Assembly (NCBI GenBank): GCA_963932465.1
Contig: CAWVRF010001043.1
Location: 372,001-436,000, forward strand
Direction: 5' to 3'
Source: Maratus speciosus
Taxonomy: Eukaryota; Arthropoda; Arachnida; Araneae; Salticidae
DNA: 64,000 nt
Part shown: positions 23,994-37,600 of the stretch, one piece after another
How positions within the stretch are numbered: the stretch's first letter is position 1
Layout of the letters: each line of letters starts with the position of its first letter
Translations under genes and position numbers: made by a program
Notes under the pieces: model-generated
The model's database searches: none
What the model was told of the DNA's origin: nothing
The model's input: only the letters and a program-made list of their open reading frames with translations

Positions 23994-26792
23994 CAGTAAC
24001 TCTTTCTGATGAATTTTCTAACAATGCTTTGATTGTTGAAACAATATATTCGGTTTCGCTTTATTATTTATTAAGAAATTAATTTTCAGCCCTGCACCGG
24101 AATTCAATTCATAAATATTGCGTGTTTTATATGCGGTAACTCTTTCTGATGAATTTTCTAACAATGCTTTGATTGTTTAAACAATATATTCGGTTTCGCT
24201 TTATTATTTACTAAGAAATTAATTTTCAGCCCTGCACCGGAATTCAAATCATAAATATTGCGTGTTTTATATGCGGTAACTCTTTCTGATGAATTTTCTA
24301 ACAATGCTTTGATTGTTGAAACAATATATTCGGTTTCGCTTAATTATTTATTACGAAATTAATTTTGAGCCCTGCACCGGGATTCAATTCATTAATATTG
24401 CGTGTTTTATATGCGGTAACTCTTTCTGATGAATTTTCTAACAATGCTTTGATTGTTGAAACAATATATTCGGTTTCGCTTTATTATTTATTAATAAATT
24501 AATTTTGAGCCCTGCACCGAAATTCAATTCATAAATATTGCGTGTTTTATGTGCGGTAACTCTTTCTGATGAATTTTCTAACAATGCTTTGATTGTTGAA
24601 ACAATATATTCGGTTTCGCTTTATTATTTATTAAGAAATTAATTTTCAGCCCTGCACCGGAATTCAATTCATAAATATTGCGTGTTTTATATGCGGTAAC
24701 TCTTTCTAATGAATTTTCTAACAATGCTTTGATTGTTGAAACAATATATTCGGTTTCGCTTTATTATTTATTAAGAAATTAATTTTCAGCCCTGCACCGG
24801 AATTCAATTAAAAAATATTGCGTGTTTTATATGAGGTAACTCTTTCTGATGAATTTTCTAACAATGCTTTGATTGTTGAAACAATATATTCGGTTTCGCT
24901 TTATTATTTATTACGAATTAATTTTGAGCCCTGCACCGGGATTCAATTCATAAATATTGCGTGTTTTATATGCGGTAACTCTTTCTGATGAATTTTCTAA
25001 CAATGCTTTGATTGTTGAAACAATATATTCGGTTTCGCTTTATTATTTATTACGAAATTAATTTTGAGCCCTGCACCGGGATTCAATTCATTAATATTGC
25101 GTGTTTTATATGCGGTAACTTTTTCTGATGAATTTTCTAACAATGCTTTGATTGTTGAAACAATATATTCGGTTTCGCTTTATTATTTATTAATAAATTA
25201 ATTTTGAGCCCTGCACCGAAATTCAATTCATAAATATTCCGTGTTTTATATGCGGTAACTCTTTCTGATGAATTTTCTAACAATGCTTTGATTGTTGCAA
25301 CAATATATTCGGTTTCGCTTTATTATTTATTAAGAAATTAATTTTGAGCCCTGCACCAGAATTCAATTCATAAATATTCCGTGTTTTATATGCGGTAATT
25401 CTTTCTGATGAATTTTCTAACAATGCTTTGATTGTTTAAACAATATATTCGGTTTCGCTTTATTATTTACTAAGAAATTAATTTTGAGGCCTGCACCGGG
25501 ATTCAATTCTTAAATATTGCGTGTTTTATATGCGGTAACTCTTTGTGATGAATTTTCTAGCAATGCTATGATTGTTGAAACAATATATTCGGTTTCGCTT
25601 TATTATTTATTAAGAAATTAATTTTCAGCCCTGCACCGGAATTCAATTCATAAATTTTGCGTGTTTTATATGCGGTAACTCTTTCTGATGAATTTTCTAA
25701 CAATGCTTTGATTGTTTTAACAATATATTCGGTTTCGCTTTATTATTTATTAAGAAATTAATTTTCAGCCCTGCACCGGAATTCAATTCATAAATATTGC
25801 GTGTTTTATATGCGGTAACTCTTTCTGATGAATTTTCTAACAATGCTTTGATTGTTTAAACAATATATTCGGTTTCGCTTTATTATTTACTAAGAAATTA
25901 ATTTTCAGCCCTGCACCGGAATTCAATTCATAAATATTGCGTGTTTTATATGCGGTAACTCTTTCTGATGAATTTTCTAACAATGCTTTGATTGTTGAAA
26001 CAATATATTCGGTTTCGCTTTATTATTTATTAAGAAATTAATTTTCAGCGGTGCACCGGAATTCAATTCACAAATATTGCGTGTTTTATATCCGGAAACA
26101 CTTTCTGATGAATTTTCTAACAATACTTTGGTTGTTGAAAAAATATATTCGGTTTCGCTTTATTATTTATTAATAAATTAATTTTGAGCCCTGCACCGAA
26201 ATTCAATTCATAAATATTGCGTGTTTTATATGCGGTAACTCTTTCTGATGAATTTTCTAACAAAGCTTTGATTGTTGCAACAATATATTCGGTTTCGCTT
26301 TATTATTTATTAAGAAATTAATTTTGAGCCCTGCACCAGAATTCAATTCATAAATATTGCGTGTTTTATATGCGGTAACTCTTTCTGATGAATTTTCTAA
26401 CAATGCTTTGATTGTTTAAACAATATATTCGGTTTCGCTTTATTATTTACTAAGAAATTAATTTTGAGGCCTGCACCGGGATTCAATTCTTAAATATTGC
26501 GTGTTTTATATGCGGTAACTCTTTGTGATGAATTTTCTAGCAATGCTATGATTGTTGAAACAATATATTCGGTTCGGCTTTATTATTTATTAAGAAATTA
26601 ATTTTCAGCCCTGCACCGGAATTCAATTCATAAATTTTGCGTGTTTTATATGCGGTAACTCTTTCTGATGAATTTTCTAACAATGCTTTGATTGTTTAAA
26701 CAATATATTCGGTTTCGATTTATTATTTACTAAGAAATTAATTTTGAGCCCTGCACCGGGATTCAATTCTTAAATATTGCGTGTTTTATATG
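23994..26792. repeat. Block gamma of the 56-monomer HOR (20 monomers, 2799 bp)
   Basis: Last third, recurring at 31830-34628 and, shortened, at 39666-42184. It is like block beta but two monomers longer: two CAG-type monomers stand between GTTTTAAC and the GGTGCACC monomer (26046). Its private marks are CTTTCTAATG (near 24707), a second ATTCCGTG on the CCGAAATTC monomer, and CAAAGCTTTG (near 26261, also in copy 2). Confidence 0.85.
26046..26150 (+). repeat. GGTGCACC / TCCGGA / ATACTTTGG marker spanning two monomers (example)
   Basis: A linked set of rare bases: CAGCGGTGCACC (an 8-bp palindrome GGTGCACC), CACAAAT, ATCCGGAAACAC, and in the following monomer AATACTTTGG and TTGAAAAAATAT. Related sets start at 3450, 6733, 10511, 15268, 23247, 26046, 31083, 33882, 38919, 45353 and 48152. 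Because several independent sites change together, this is the best single marker for aligning blocks. It also shows an ordered series of states across the window. Confidence 0.85.
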
Positions 26793-29700
26793 CAGTAACT
26801 CTTTCTGATGAATTTTCTAACAATGCTTTGATTGTTGAAACAATATATTCGGTTTCGCTTTATTATTTATTAAGAAATAAATTTTCAGCCCTGCACCGGA
26901 ATTCAATTCATAAATATTGCGTGTTTTATATGCGGTAACTCTTTCTGATGAATTTTCTAACAATGCTTTGATTGTTTAAACAATATATTCGGTTTCGCTT
27001 TATTATTTACTAAGAAATTAATTTTCAGCCCTGCACCGGAATTCAAATCATAAATATTGCGTGTTTTATATGCGGTAACTCTTTCTGATGAATTTTCTAA
27101 CAATGCTTTGATTGTTGAAACAATATATTCGGTTTCGCTTAATTATTTATTACGAAATTAATTTTGAGCCCTGCACCGGGATTCAATTCATTAATATTGC
27201 GTGTTTTATATGCGGTAACTCTTTCTGATGAATTTTCTAACAATGCTTTGATTGTTGAAACAATATATTCGGTTTCGCTTTATTATTTATTAATAAATTA
27301 ATTTTGAGCCCTGCACCGAAATTCAATTCATAAATATTGCGTGTTTTATGTGCGGTAACTCTTTCTGATGAATTTTCTAACAATGCTTTGATTGTTGAAA
27401 CAATATATTCGGTTTCGCTTTATTATTTATTAAGAAATTAATTTTCAGCCCTGCACCGGAATTCAATTCATAAATATTGCGTGTTTTATATGCGGTAACT
27501 GTTTCTGATGAATTTTCTAACAATGCTTTGATTGTTGAAACAATATATTCGGTTTCGCTTTATTATTTATTAAGAAATTAATTTTCAGCTCTGCACCGGA
27601 ATTCAATTAAAAAATATTGCGTGTTTTATATGAGGTAACTCTTTCTGATGAATTTTCTAACAATGCTTTGATTGTTGAAACAATATATTCGGTTTCGCTT
27701 TATTATTTATTACGAATTAATTTTGAGCCCTGCACCGGGATTCAATTCATTAATATTGCGTGTTTTATATGCGGTAACTCTTTCTGATGAATTTTCTAAC
27801 AATGCTTTGATTGTTGAAACAATATATTCGGTTTCGCTTTATTATTTATTAATAAATTAATTTTGAGCCCTGCACCGAAATTCAATTCATAAATATTGCG
27901 TGTTTTATGTGCGGTAACTCTTTCTGATGAATTTTCTAACAATGCTTTGATTGTTGAAACAATATAATCGGTTTCGCTTTATTATTTATTAAGAAATTAA
28001 TTTTCAGCCCTGAACCGGAATTCAATTCATAAATATTGCGTGTTTTATATGCGGTAACTCTTTCTGATGAATTTTCTAACAATGCTTTGATTGTTGAAAC
28101 AATATATTCGGTTTCGCTTTATTATTTATTAAGAAATTAATTTTCAGCCCTGCACCGGAATTCAATTAAAAAATATTGCGTGTTTTATATGAGGTAACTC
28201 TTTCTGATGAATTTTCTAACAATGCTTTGATTGTTGAAACAATATATTCGGTTTCGCTTTATTATTTATTACGAATTAATTTTGAGCCCTGCACCGGGAT
28301 TCAATTCATAAATATTGCGTGTTTTATATGCGGTAACTCTTTCTGATGAATTTTCTAACAATGCTTTGATTGTTGAAACAATATATTCGGTTTCGCTTTA
28401 TTATTTATTAATAAATTAATTTTGAGCCCTGCACCGGAATTCAATTCATAAATATTGCGTGTTTTATATGGGGCAACTCTTTCTGATGAATTTTCTAACA
28501 ATGCTTTGATTGTTGAAACAATATATTCGGTTTCGCTTTATTATTTATTACGAAATTAATTTTGAGCCCTGCACCGGGATTCAATTCATTAATATTGCGT
28601 GTTTTATATGCGGTAACTTTTTCTGATGAATTTTCTAACAATGCTTTGATTGTTGAAACAATATATTCGGTTTCGCTTTATTATTTATTAATAAATTAAT
28701 TTTGAGCCCTGCACCGAAATTCAATTCATAAATATTGCGTGTTTTATATGCGGTAACTCTTTCTGATGAATTTTCTAACAATGCATTGATTGTTGCAACA
28801 ATATATTCGGTTTCGCTTTATTATTTATTAAGAAATTAATTTTGAGCCCTGCACCAGAATTCAATTCATAAATATTGCGTGTTTTATATGCGGTAACTCT
28901 TTCTGATGAATTTTCTAACAATGCTTTGATTGTTTAAACAATATATTCGGTTTCGCTTTATTATTTACTAAGAAATTAATTTTGAGGCCTGCACCGGGAT
29001 TCAATTCTTAAATATTGCGTGTTTTATATGCGGTAACTCTTTGTGATGAATTTTCTAGCAATGCTATGATTGTTGAAACAATATATTCGGTTCGGCTTTA
29101 TTATTTATTAAGAAATTAATTTTCAGCCCTGCACCGGAATTCAATTCATAAATTTTGCGTGTTTTATATGCGGTAACTCTTTCTGATGAATTTTCTAACA
29201 ATGCTTTGATTGTTTAAACAATATATTCGGTTTCGATTTATTATTTACTAAGAAATTAATTTTGAGCCCTGCACCGGGATTCAATTCTTAAATATTGCGT
29301 GTTTTATATGCAGTAACTCTTTCTGATGAATTTTCTAACAATGCTTTGATTGTTGAAACAATATATTCGGTTTCGCTTTATTATTTATTAAGAAATTAAT
29401 TTTCAGCCCTGCACCGGAATTCAATTCATAAATATTGCGTGTTTTATATGCGGTAACTCTTTCTGATGAATTTTCTAACAATGCTTTGATTGTTTAAACA
29501 ATATATTCGGTTTCGCTTTATTATTTACTAAGAAATTAATTTTCAGCCCTGCACCGGAATTCAAATCATAAATATTGCGTGTTTTATATGCGGTAACTCT
29601 TTCTGATGAATTTTCTAACAATGCTTTGATTGTTGAAACAATATATTCGGTTTCGCTTAATTATTTATTACGAAATTAATTTTGAGCCCTGCACCGGGAT

Positions 29701-32700
29701 TCAATTCATTAATATTGCGTGTTTTATATGCGGTAACTCTTTCTGATGAATTTTCTAACAATGCTTTGATTGTTGAAACAATATATTCGGTTTCGCTTTA
29801 TTATTTATTAATAAATTAATTTTGAGCCCTGCACCGAAATTCAATTCATAAATATTGCGTGTTTTATGTGCGGTAACTCTTTCTGATGAATTTTCTAACA
29901 ATGCTTTGATTGTTGAAACAATATATTCGGTTTCGCTTTATTATTTATTAAGAAATTAATTTTCAGCCCTGCACCGGAATTCAATTCATAAATATTGCGT
30001 GTTTTATATGCGGTAACTCTTTCTGATGAATTTTCTAACAATGCTTTGATTGTTGAAACAATATATTCGGTTTCGCTTTATTATTTATTAAGAAATTAAT
30101 TTTCAGCCCTGCACCGGAATTCAATTAAAAAATATTGCGTGTTTTATATGAGGTAACTCTTTCTGATGAATTTTCTAACAATGCTTTGATTGTTGAAACA
30201 ATATATTCGGTTTCGCTTTATTATTTATTACGAATTAATTTTGAGCCCTGCACCGGGATTCAATTCATAAATATTGCGTGTTTTATATGCGGTAACTCTT
30301 TCTGATGAATTTTCTAACAATGCTTTGATTGTTGAAACAATATATTCGGTTTCGCTTTATTATTTATTACGAAATTAATTTTGAGCCCTGCACCGGGATT
30401 CAATTCATTAATATTGCGTGTTTTATATGCGGTAACTTTTTCTGATGAATTTTCTAACAATGCTTTGATTGTTGAAACAATATATTCGGTTTCGCTTTAT
30501 TATTTATTAATAAATTAATTTTGAGCCCTGCACCGAAATTCAATTCATAAATATTGCGTGTTTTATATGCGGTAACTCTTTCTGATGAATTTTCTAACAA
30601 TGCTTTGATTGTTGCAACAATATATTCGGTTTCGCTTTATTATTTATTAAGAAATTAATTTTGAGCCCTGCACCAGAATTCAATTCATAAATATTCCGTG
30701 TTTTATATGCGGTAACTCTTTCTGATGAATTTTCTAACAATGCTTTGATTGTTTAAACAATATATTCGGTTTCGCTTTATTATTTACTAAGAAATTAATT
30801 TTGAGGCCTGCACCGGGATTCAATTCTTAAATATTGCGTGTTTTATATGCGGTAACTCTTTGTGATGAATTTTCTAGCAATGCTATGATTGTTGAAACAA
30901 TATATTCGGTTTCGCTTTATTATTTATTAAGAAATTAATTTTCAGCCCTGCACCGGAATTCAATTCATAAATTTTGCGTGTTTTATATGCGGTAACTCTT
31001 TCTGATGAATTTTCTAACAATGCTTTGATTGTTTTAACAATATATTCGGTTTCGCTTTATTATTTATTAAGAAATTAATTTTCAGCGGTGCACCGGAATT
31101 CAATTCACAAATATTGCGTGTTTTATATCCGGAAACACTTTCTGATGAATTTTCTAACAATACTTTGGTTGTTGAAAAAATATATTCGGTTTCGCTTTAT
31201 TATTTATTAATAAATTAATTTTGAGCCCTGCACCGAAATTCAATTCATAAATATTGCGTGTTTTATATGCGGTAACTCTTTCTGATGAATTTTCTAACAA
31301 TGCTTTGATTGTTGCAACAATATATTCGGTTTCGCTTTATTATTTATTAAGAAATTAATTTTGAGCCCTGCACCAGAATTCAATTCATAAATATTGCGTG
31401 TTTTATATGCGGTAACTCTTTCTGATGAATTTTCTAACAATGCTTTGATTGTTTAAACAATATATTCGGTTTCGCTTTATTATTTACTAAGAAATTAATT
31501 TTGAGGCCTGCACCGGGATTCAATTCTTAAATATTGCGTGTTTTATATGCGGTAACTCTTTGTGATGAATTTTCTAGCAATGCTATGATTGTTGAAACAA
31601 TATATTCGGTTCGGCTTTATTATTTATTAAGAAATTAATTTTCAGCCCTGCACCGGAATTCAATTCATAAATTTTGCGTGTTTTATATGCGGTAACTCTT
31701 TCTGATGAATTTTCTAACAATGCTTTGATTGTTTAAACAATATATTCGGTTTCGATTTATTATTTACTAAGAAATTAATTTTGAGCCCTGCACCGGGATT
31801 CAATTCTTAAATATTGCGTGTTTTATATGCAGTAACTCTTTCTGATGAATTTTCTAACAATGCTTTGATTGTTGAAACAATATATTCGGTTTCGCTTTAT
31901 TATTTATTAAGAAATTAATTTTCAGCCCTGCACCGGAATTCAATTCATAAATATTGCGTGTTTTATATGCGGTAACTCTTTCTGATGAATTTTCTAACAA
32001 TGCTTTGATTGTTTAAACAATATATTCGGTTTCGCTTTATTATTTACTAAGAAATTAATTTTCAGCCCTGCACCGGAATTCAAATCATAAATATTGCGTG
32101 TTTTATATGCGGTAACTCTTTCTGATGAATTTTCTAACAATGCTTTGATTGTTGAAACAATATATTCGGTTTCGCTTAATTATTTATTACGAAATTAATT
32201 TTGAGCCCTGCACCGGGATTCAATTCATTAATATTGCGTGTTTTATATGCGGTAACTCTTTCTGATGAATTTTCTAACAATGCTTTGATTGTTGAAACAA
32301 TATATTCGGTTTCGCTTTATTATTTATTAATAAATTAATTTTGAGCCCTGCACCGAAATTCAATTCATAAATATTGCGTGTTTTATGTGCGGTAACTCTT
32401 TCTGATGAATTTTCTAACAATGCTTTGATTGTTGAAACAATATATTCGGTTTCGCTTTATTATTTATTAAGAAATTAATTTTCAGCCCTGCACCGGAATT
32501 CAATTCATAAATATTGCGTGTTTTATATGCGGTAACTCTTTCTAATGAATTTTCTAACAATGCTTTGATTGTTGAAACAATATATTCGGTTTCGCTTTAT
32601 TATTTATTAAGAAATTAATTTTCAGCCCTGCACCGGAATTCAATTAAAAAATATTGCGTGTTTTATATGAGGTAACTCTTTCTGATGAATTTTCTAACAA

Positions 32701-34628
32701 TGCTTTGATTGTTGAAACAATATATTCGGTTTCGCTTTATTATTTATTACGAATTAATTTTGAGCCCTGCACCGGGATTCAATTCATAAATATTGCGTGT
32801 TTTATATGCGGTAACTCTTTCTGATGAATTTTCTAACAATGCTTTGATTGTTGAAACAATATATTCGGTTTCGCTTTATTATTTATTACGAAATTAATTT
32901 TGAGCCCTGCACCGGGATTCAATTCATTAATATTGCGTGTTTTATATGCGGTAACTTTTTCTGATGAATTTTCTAACAATGCTTTGATTGTTGAAACAAT
33001 ATATTCGGTTTCGCTTTATTATTTATTAATAAATTAATTTTGAGCCCTGCACCGAAATTCAATTCATAAATATTCCGTGTTTTATATGCGGTAACTCTTT
33101 CTGATGAATTTTCTAACAATGCTTTGATTGTTGCAACAATATATTCGGTTTCGCTTTATTATTTATTAAGAAATTAATTTTGAGCCCTGCACCAGAATTC
33201 AATTCATAAATATTCCGTGTTTTATATGCGGTAACTCTTTCTGATGAATTTTCTAACAATGCTTTGATTGTTTAAACAATATATTCGGTTTCGCTTTATT
33301 ATTTACTAAGAAATTAATTTTGAGGCCTGCACCGGGATTCAATTCTTAAATATTGCGTGTTTTATATGCGGTAACTCTTTGTGATGAATTTTCTAGCAAT
33401 GCTATGATTGTTGAAACAATATATTCGGTTTCGCTTTATTATTTATTAAGAAATTAATTTTCAGCCCTGCACCGGAATTCAATTCATAAATTTTGCGTGT
33501 TTTATATGCGGTAACTCTTTCTGATGAATTTTCTAACAATGCTTTGATTGTTTTAACAATATATTCGGTTTCGCTTTATTATTTATTAAGAAATTAATTT
33601 TCAGCCCTGCACCGGAATTCAATTCATAAATATTGCGTGTTTTATATGCGGTAACTCTTTCTGATGAATTTTCTAACAATGCTTTGATTGTTTAAACAAT
33701 ATATTCGGTTTCGCTTTATTATTTACTAAGAAATTAATTTTCAGCCCTGCACCGGAATTCAATTCATAAATATTGCGTGTTTTATATGCGGTAACTCTTT
33801 CTGATGAATTTTCTAACAATGCTTTGATTGTTGAAACAATATATTCGGTTTCGCTTTATTATTTATTAAGAAATTAATTTTCAGCGGTGCACCGGAATTC
33901 AATTCACAAATATTGCGTGTTTTATATCCGGAAACACTTTCTGATGAATTTTCTAACAATACTTTGGTTGTTGAAAAAATATATTCGGTTTCGCTTTATT
34001 ATTTATTAATAAATTAATTTTGAGCCCTGCACCGAAATTCAATTCATAAATATTGCGTGTTTTATATGCGGTAACTCTTTCTGATGAATTTTCTAACAAA
34101 GCTTTGATTGTTGCAACAATATATTCGGTTTCGCTTTATTATTTATTAAGAAATTAATTTTGAGCCCTGCACCAGAATTCAATTCATAAATATTGCGTGT
34201 TTTATATGCGGTAACTCTTTCTGATGAATTTTCTAACAATGCTTTGATTGTTTAAACAATATATTCGGTTTCGCTTTATTATTTACTAAGAAATTAATTT
34301 TGAGGCCTGCACCGGGATTCAATTCTTAAATATTGCGTGTTTTATATGCGGTAACTCTTTGTGATGAATTTTCTAGCAATGCTATGATTGTTGAAACAAT
34401 ATATTCGGTTCGGCTTTATTATTTATTAAGAAATTAATTTTCAGCCCTGCACCGGAATTCAATTCATAAATTTTGCGTGTTTTATATGCGGTAACTCTTT
34501 CTGATGAATTTTCTAACAATGCTTTGATTGTTTAAACAATATATTCGGTTTCGATTTATTATTTACTAAGAAATTAATTTTGAGCCCTGCACCGGGATTC
34601 AATTCTTAAATATTGCGTGTTTTATATG
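26793..34628. repeat. Domain C 56-monomer HOR, copy 2 (7836 bp)
   Basis: Full-length second copy with the same three blocks (GCAGTAAC at 26793, 29311 and 31830). TATGTG marks at 27347, 27906, 29865 and 32384 repeat the spacing of copy 1 exactly (559, 1959, 2519). It shares CCTGAACCGG in block alpha (near 28011) with copy 3 (near 35847) but not with copy 1, so copies 2 and 3 are the closer pair at that site. Confidence 0.9.
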
Positions 34629-37600
34629 CAGTAACTCTTTCTGATGAATTTTCTAACAATGCTTTGATTGTTGAAACAATATATTCGGTTTCGCTTTATT
34701 ATTTATTAAGAAATAAATTTTCAGCCCTGCACCGGAATTCAATTCATAAATATTGCGTGTTTTATATGCGGTAACTCTTTCTGATGAATTTTCTAACAAT
34801 GCTTTGATTGTTTAAACAATATATTCGGTTTCGCTTTATTATTTACTAAGAAATTAATTTTCAGCCCTGCACCGGAATTCAAATCATAAATATTGCGTGT
34901 TTTATATGCGGTAACTCTTTCTGATGAATTTTCTAACAATGCTTTGATTGTTGAAACAATATATTCGGTTTCGCTTAATTATTTATTACGAAATTAATTT
35001 TGAGCCCTGCACCGGGATTCAATTCATTAATATTGCGTGTTTTATATGCGGTAACTCTTTCTGATGAATTTTCTAACAATGCTTTGATTGTTGAAACAAT
35101 ATATTCGGTTTCGCTTTATTATTTATTAATAAATTAATTTTGAGCCCTGCACCGAAATTCAATTCATAAATATTGCGTGTTTTATGTGCGGTAACTCTTT
35201 CTGATGAATTTTCTAACAATGCTTTGATTGTTGAAACAATATATTCGGTTTCGCTTTATTATTTATTAAGAAATTAATTTTCAGCCCTGCACCGGAATTC
35301 AATTCATAAATATTGCGTGTTTTATATGCGGTAACTGTTTCTGATGAATTTTCTAACAATGCTTTGATTGTTGAAACAATATATTCGGTTTCGCTTTATT
35401 ATTTATTAAGAAATTAATTTTCAGCTCTGCACCGGAATTCAATTAAAAAATATTGCGTGTTTTATATGAGGTAACTCTTTCTGATGAATTTTCTAACAAT
35501 GCTTTGATTGTTGAAACAATATATTCGGTTTCGCTTTATTATTTATTACGAATTAATTTTGAGCCCTGCACCGGGATTCAATTCATTAATATTGCGTGTT
35601 TTATATGCGGTAACTCTTTCTGATGAATTTTCTAACAATGCTTTGATTGTTGAAACAATATATTCGGTTTCGCTTTATTATTTATTAATAAATTAATTTT
35701 GAGCCCTGCACCGAAATTCAATTCATAAATATTGCGTGTTTTATGTGCGGTAACTCTTTCTGATGAATTTTCTAACAATGCTTTGATTGTTGAAACAATA
35801 TAATCGGTTTCGCTTTATTATTTATTAAGAAATTAATTTTCAGCCCTGAACCGGAATTCAATTCATAAATATTGCGTGTTTTATATGCGGTAACTCTTTC
35901 TGATGAATTTTCTAACAATGCTTTGATTGTTGAAACAATATATTCGGTTTCGCTTTATTATTTATTAAGAAATTAATTTTCAGCCCTGCACCGGAATTCA
36001 ATTAAAAAATATTGCGTGTTTTATATGAGGTAACTCTTTCTGATGAATTTTCTAACAATGCTTTGATTGTTGAAACAATATATTCGGTTTCGCTTTATTA
36101 TTTATTACGAATTAATTTTGAGCCCTGCACCGGGATTCAATTCATAAATATTGCGTGTTTTATATGCGGTAACTCTTTCTGATGAATTTTCTAACAATGC
36201 TTTGATTGTTGAAACAATATATTCGGTTTCGCTTTATTATTTATTAATAAATTAATTTTGAGCCCTGCACCGGAATTCAATTCATAAATATTGCGTGTTT
36301 TATATGGGGCAACTCTTTCTGATGAATTTTCTAACAATGCTTTGATTGTTGAAACAATATATTCGGTTTCGCTTTATTATTTATTACGAAATTAATTTTG
36401 AGCCCTGCACCGGGATTCAATTCATTAATATTGCGTGTTTTATATGCGGTAACTTTTTCTGATGAATTTTCTAACAATGCTTTGATTGTTGAAACAATAT
36501 ATTCGGTTTCGCTTTATTATTTATTAATAAATTAATTTTGAGCCCTGCACCGAAATTCAATTCATAAATATTGCGTGTTTTATATGCGGTAACTCTTTCT
36601 GATGAATTTTCTAACAATGCATTGATTGTTGCAACAATATATTCGGTTTCGCTTTATTATTTATTAAGAAATTAATTTTGAGCCCTGCACCAGAATTCAA
36701 TTCATAAATATTGCGTGTTTTATATGCGGTAACTCTTTCTGATGAATTTTCTAACAATGCTTTGATTGTTTAAACAATATATTCGGTTTCGCTTTATTAT
36801 TTACTAAGAAATTAATTTTGAGGCCTGCACCGGGATTCAATTCTTAAATATTGCGTGTTTTATATGCGGTAACTCTTTGTGATGAATTTTCTAGCAATGC
36901 TATGATTGTTGAAACAATATATTCGGTTCGGCTTTATTATTTATTAAGAAATTAATTTTCAGCCCTGCACCGGAATTCAATTCATAAATTTTGCGTGTTT
37001 TATATGCGGTAACTCTTTCTGATGAATTTTCTAACAATGCTTTGATTGTTTAAACAATATATTCGGTTTCGATTTATTATTTACTAAGAAATTAATTTTG
37101 AGCCCTGCACCGGGATTCAATTCTTAAATATTGCGTGTTTTATATGCAGTAACTCTTTCTGATGAATTTTCTAACAATGCTTTGATTGTTGAAACAATAT
37201 ATTCGGTTTCGCTTTATTATTTATTAAGAAATTAATTTTCAGCCCTGCACCGGAATTCAATTCATAAATATTGCGTGTTTTATATGCGGTAACTCTTTCT
37301 GATGAATTTTCTAACAATGCTTTGATTGTTTAAACAATATATTCGGTTTCGCTTTATTATTTACTAAGAAATTAATTTTCAGCCCTGCACCGGAATTCAA
37401 ATCATAAATATTGCGTGTTTTATATGCGGTAACTCTTTCTGATGAATTTTCTAACAATGCTTTGATTGTTGAAACAATATATTCGGTTTCGCTTAATTAT
37501 TTATTACGAAATTAATTTTGAGCCCTGCACCGGGATTCAATTCATTAATATTGCGTGTTTTATATGCGGTAACTCTTTCTGATGAATTTTCTAACAATGC

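Larger units (their letters stand above)
18957..26792. repeat. Domain C 56-monomer HOR, copy 1 (7836 bp)
   Basis: Unit start is set at the rare mark GCAGTAAC. Every diagnostic base inside recurs 7836 bp later (56 monomers less four bases): TATGTG at 19511 and 27347, GGTGCACC at 23247 and 31083, AAATTTTGCG at 26635 and 34471. The unit is composed of three related blocks of 2518, 2519 and 2799 bp (18, 18 and 20 monomers). Differences from copy 2 are few. Those noticed include CAGTATATTC near 19845, TTAACTTTG near 22402 and GGTAATTC near 25396. By eye identity is above 99%. Confidence 0.9.
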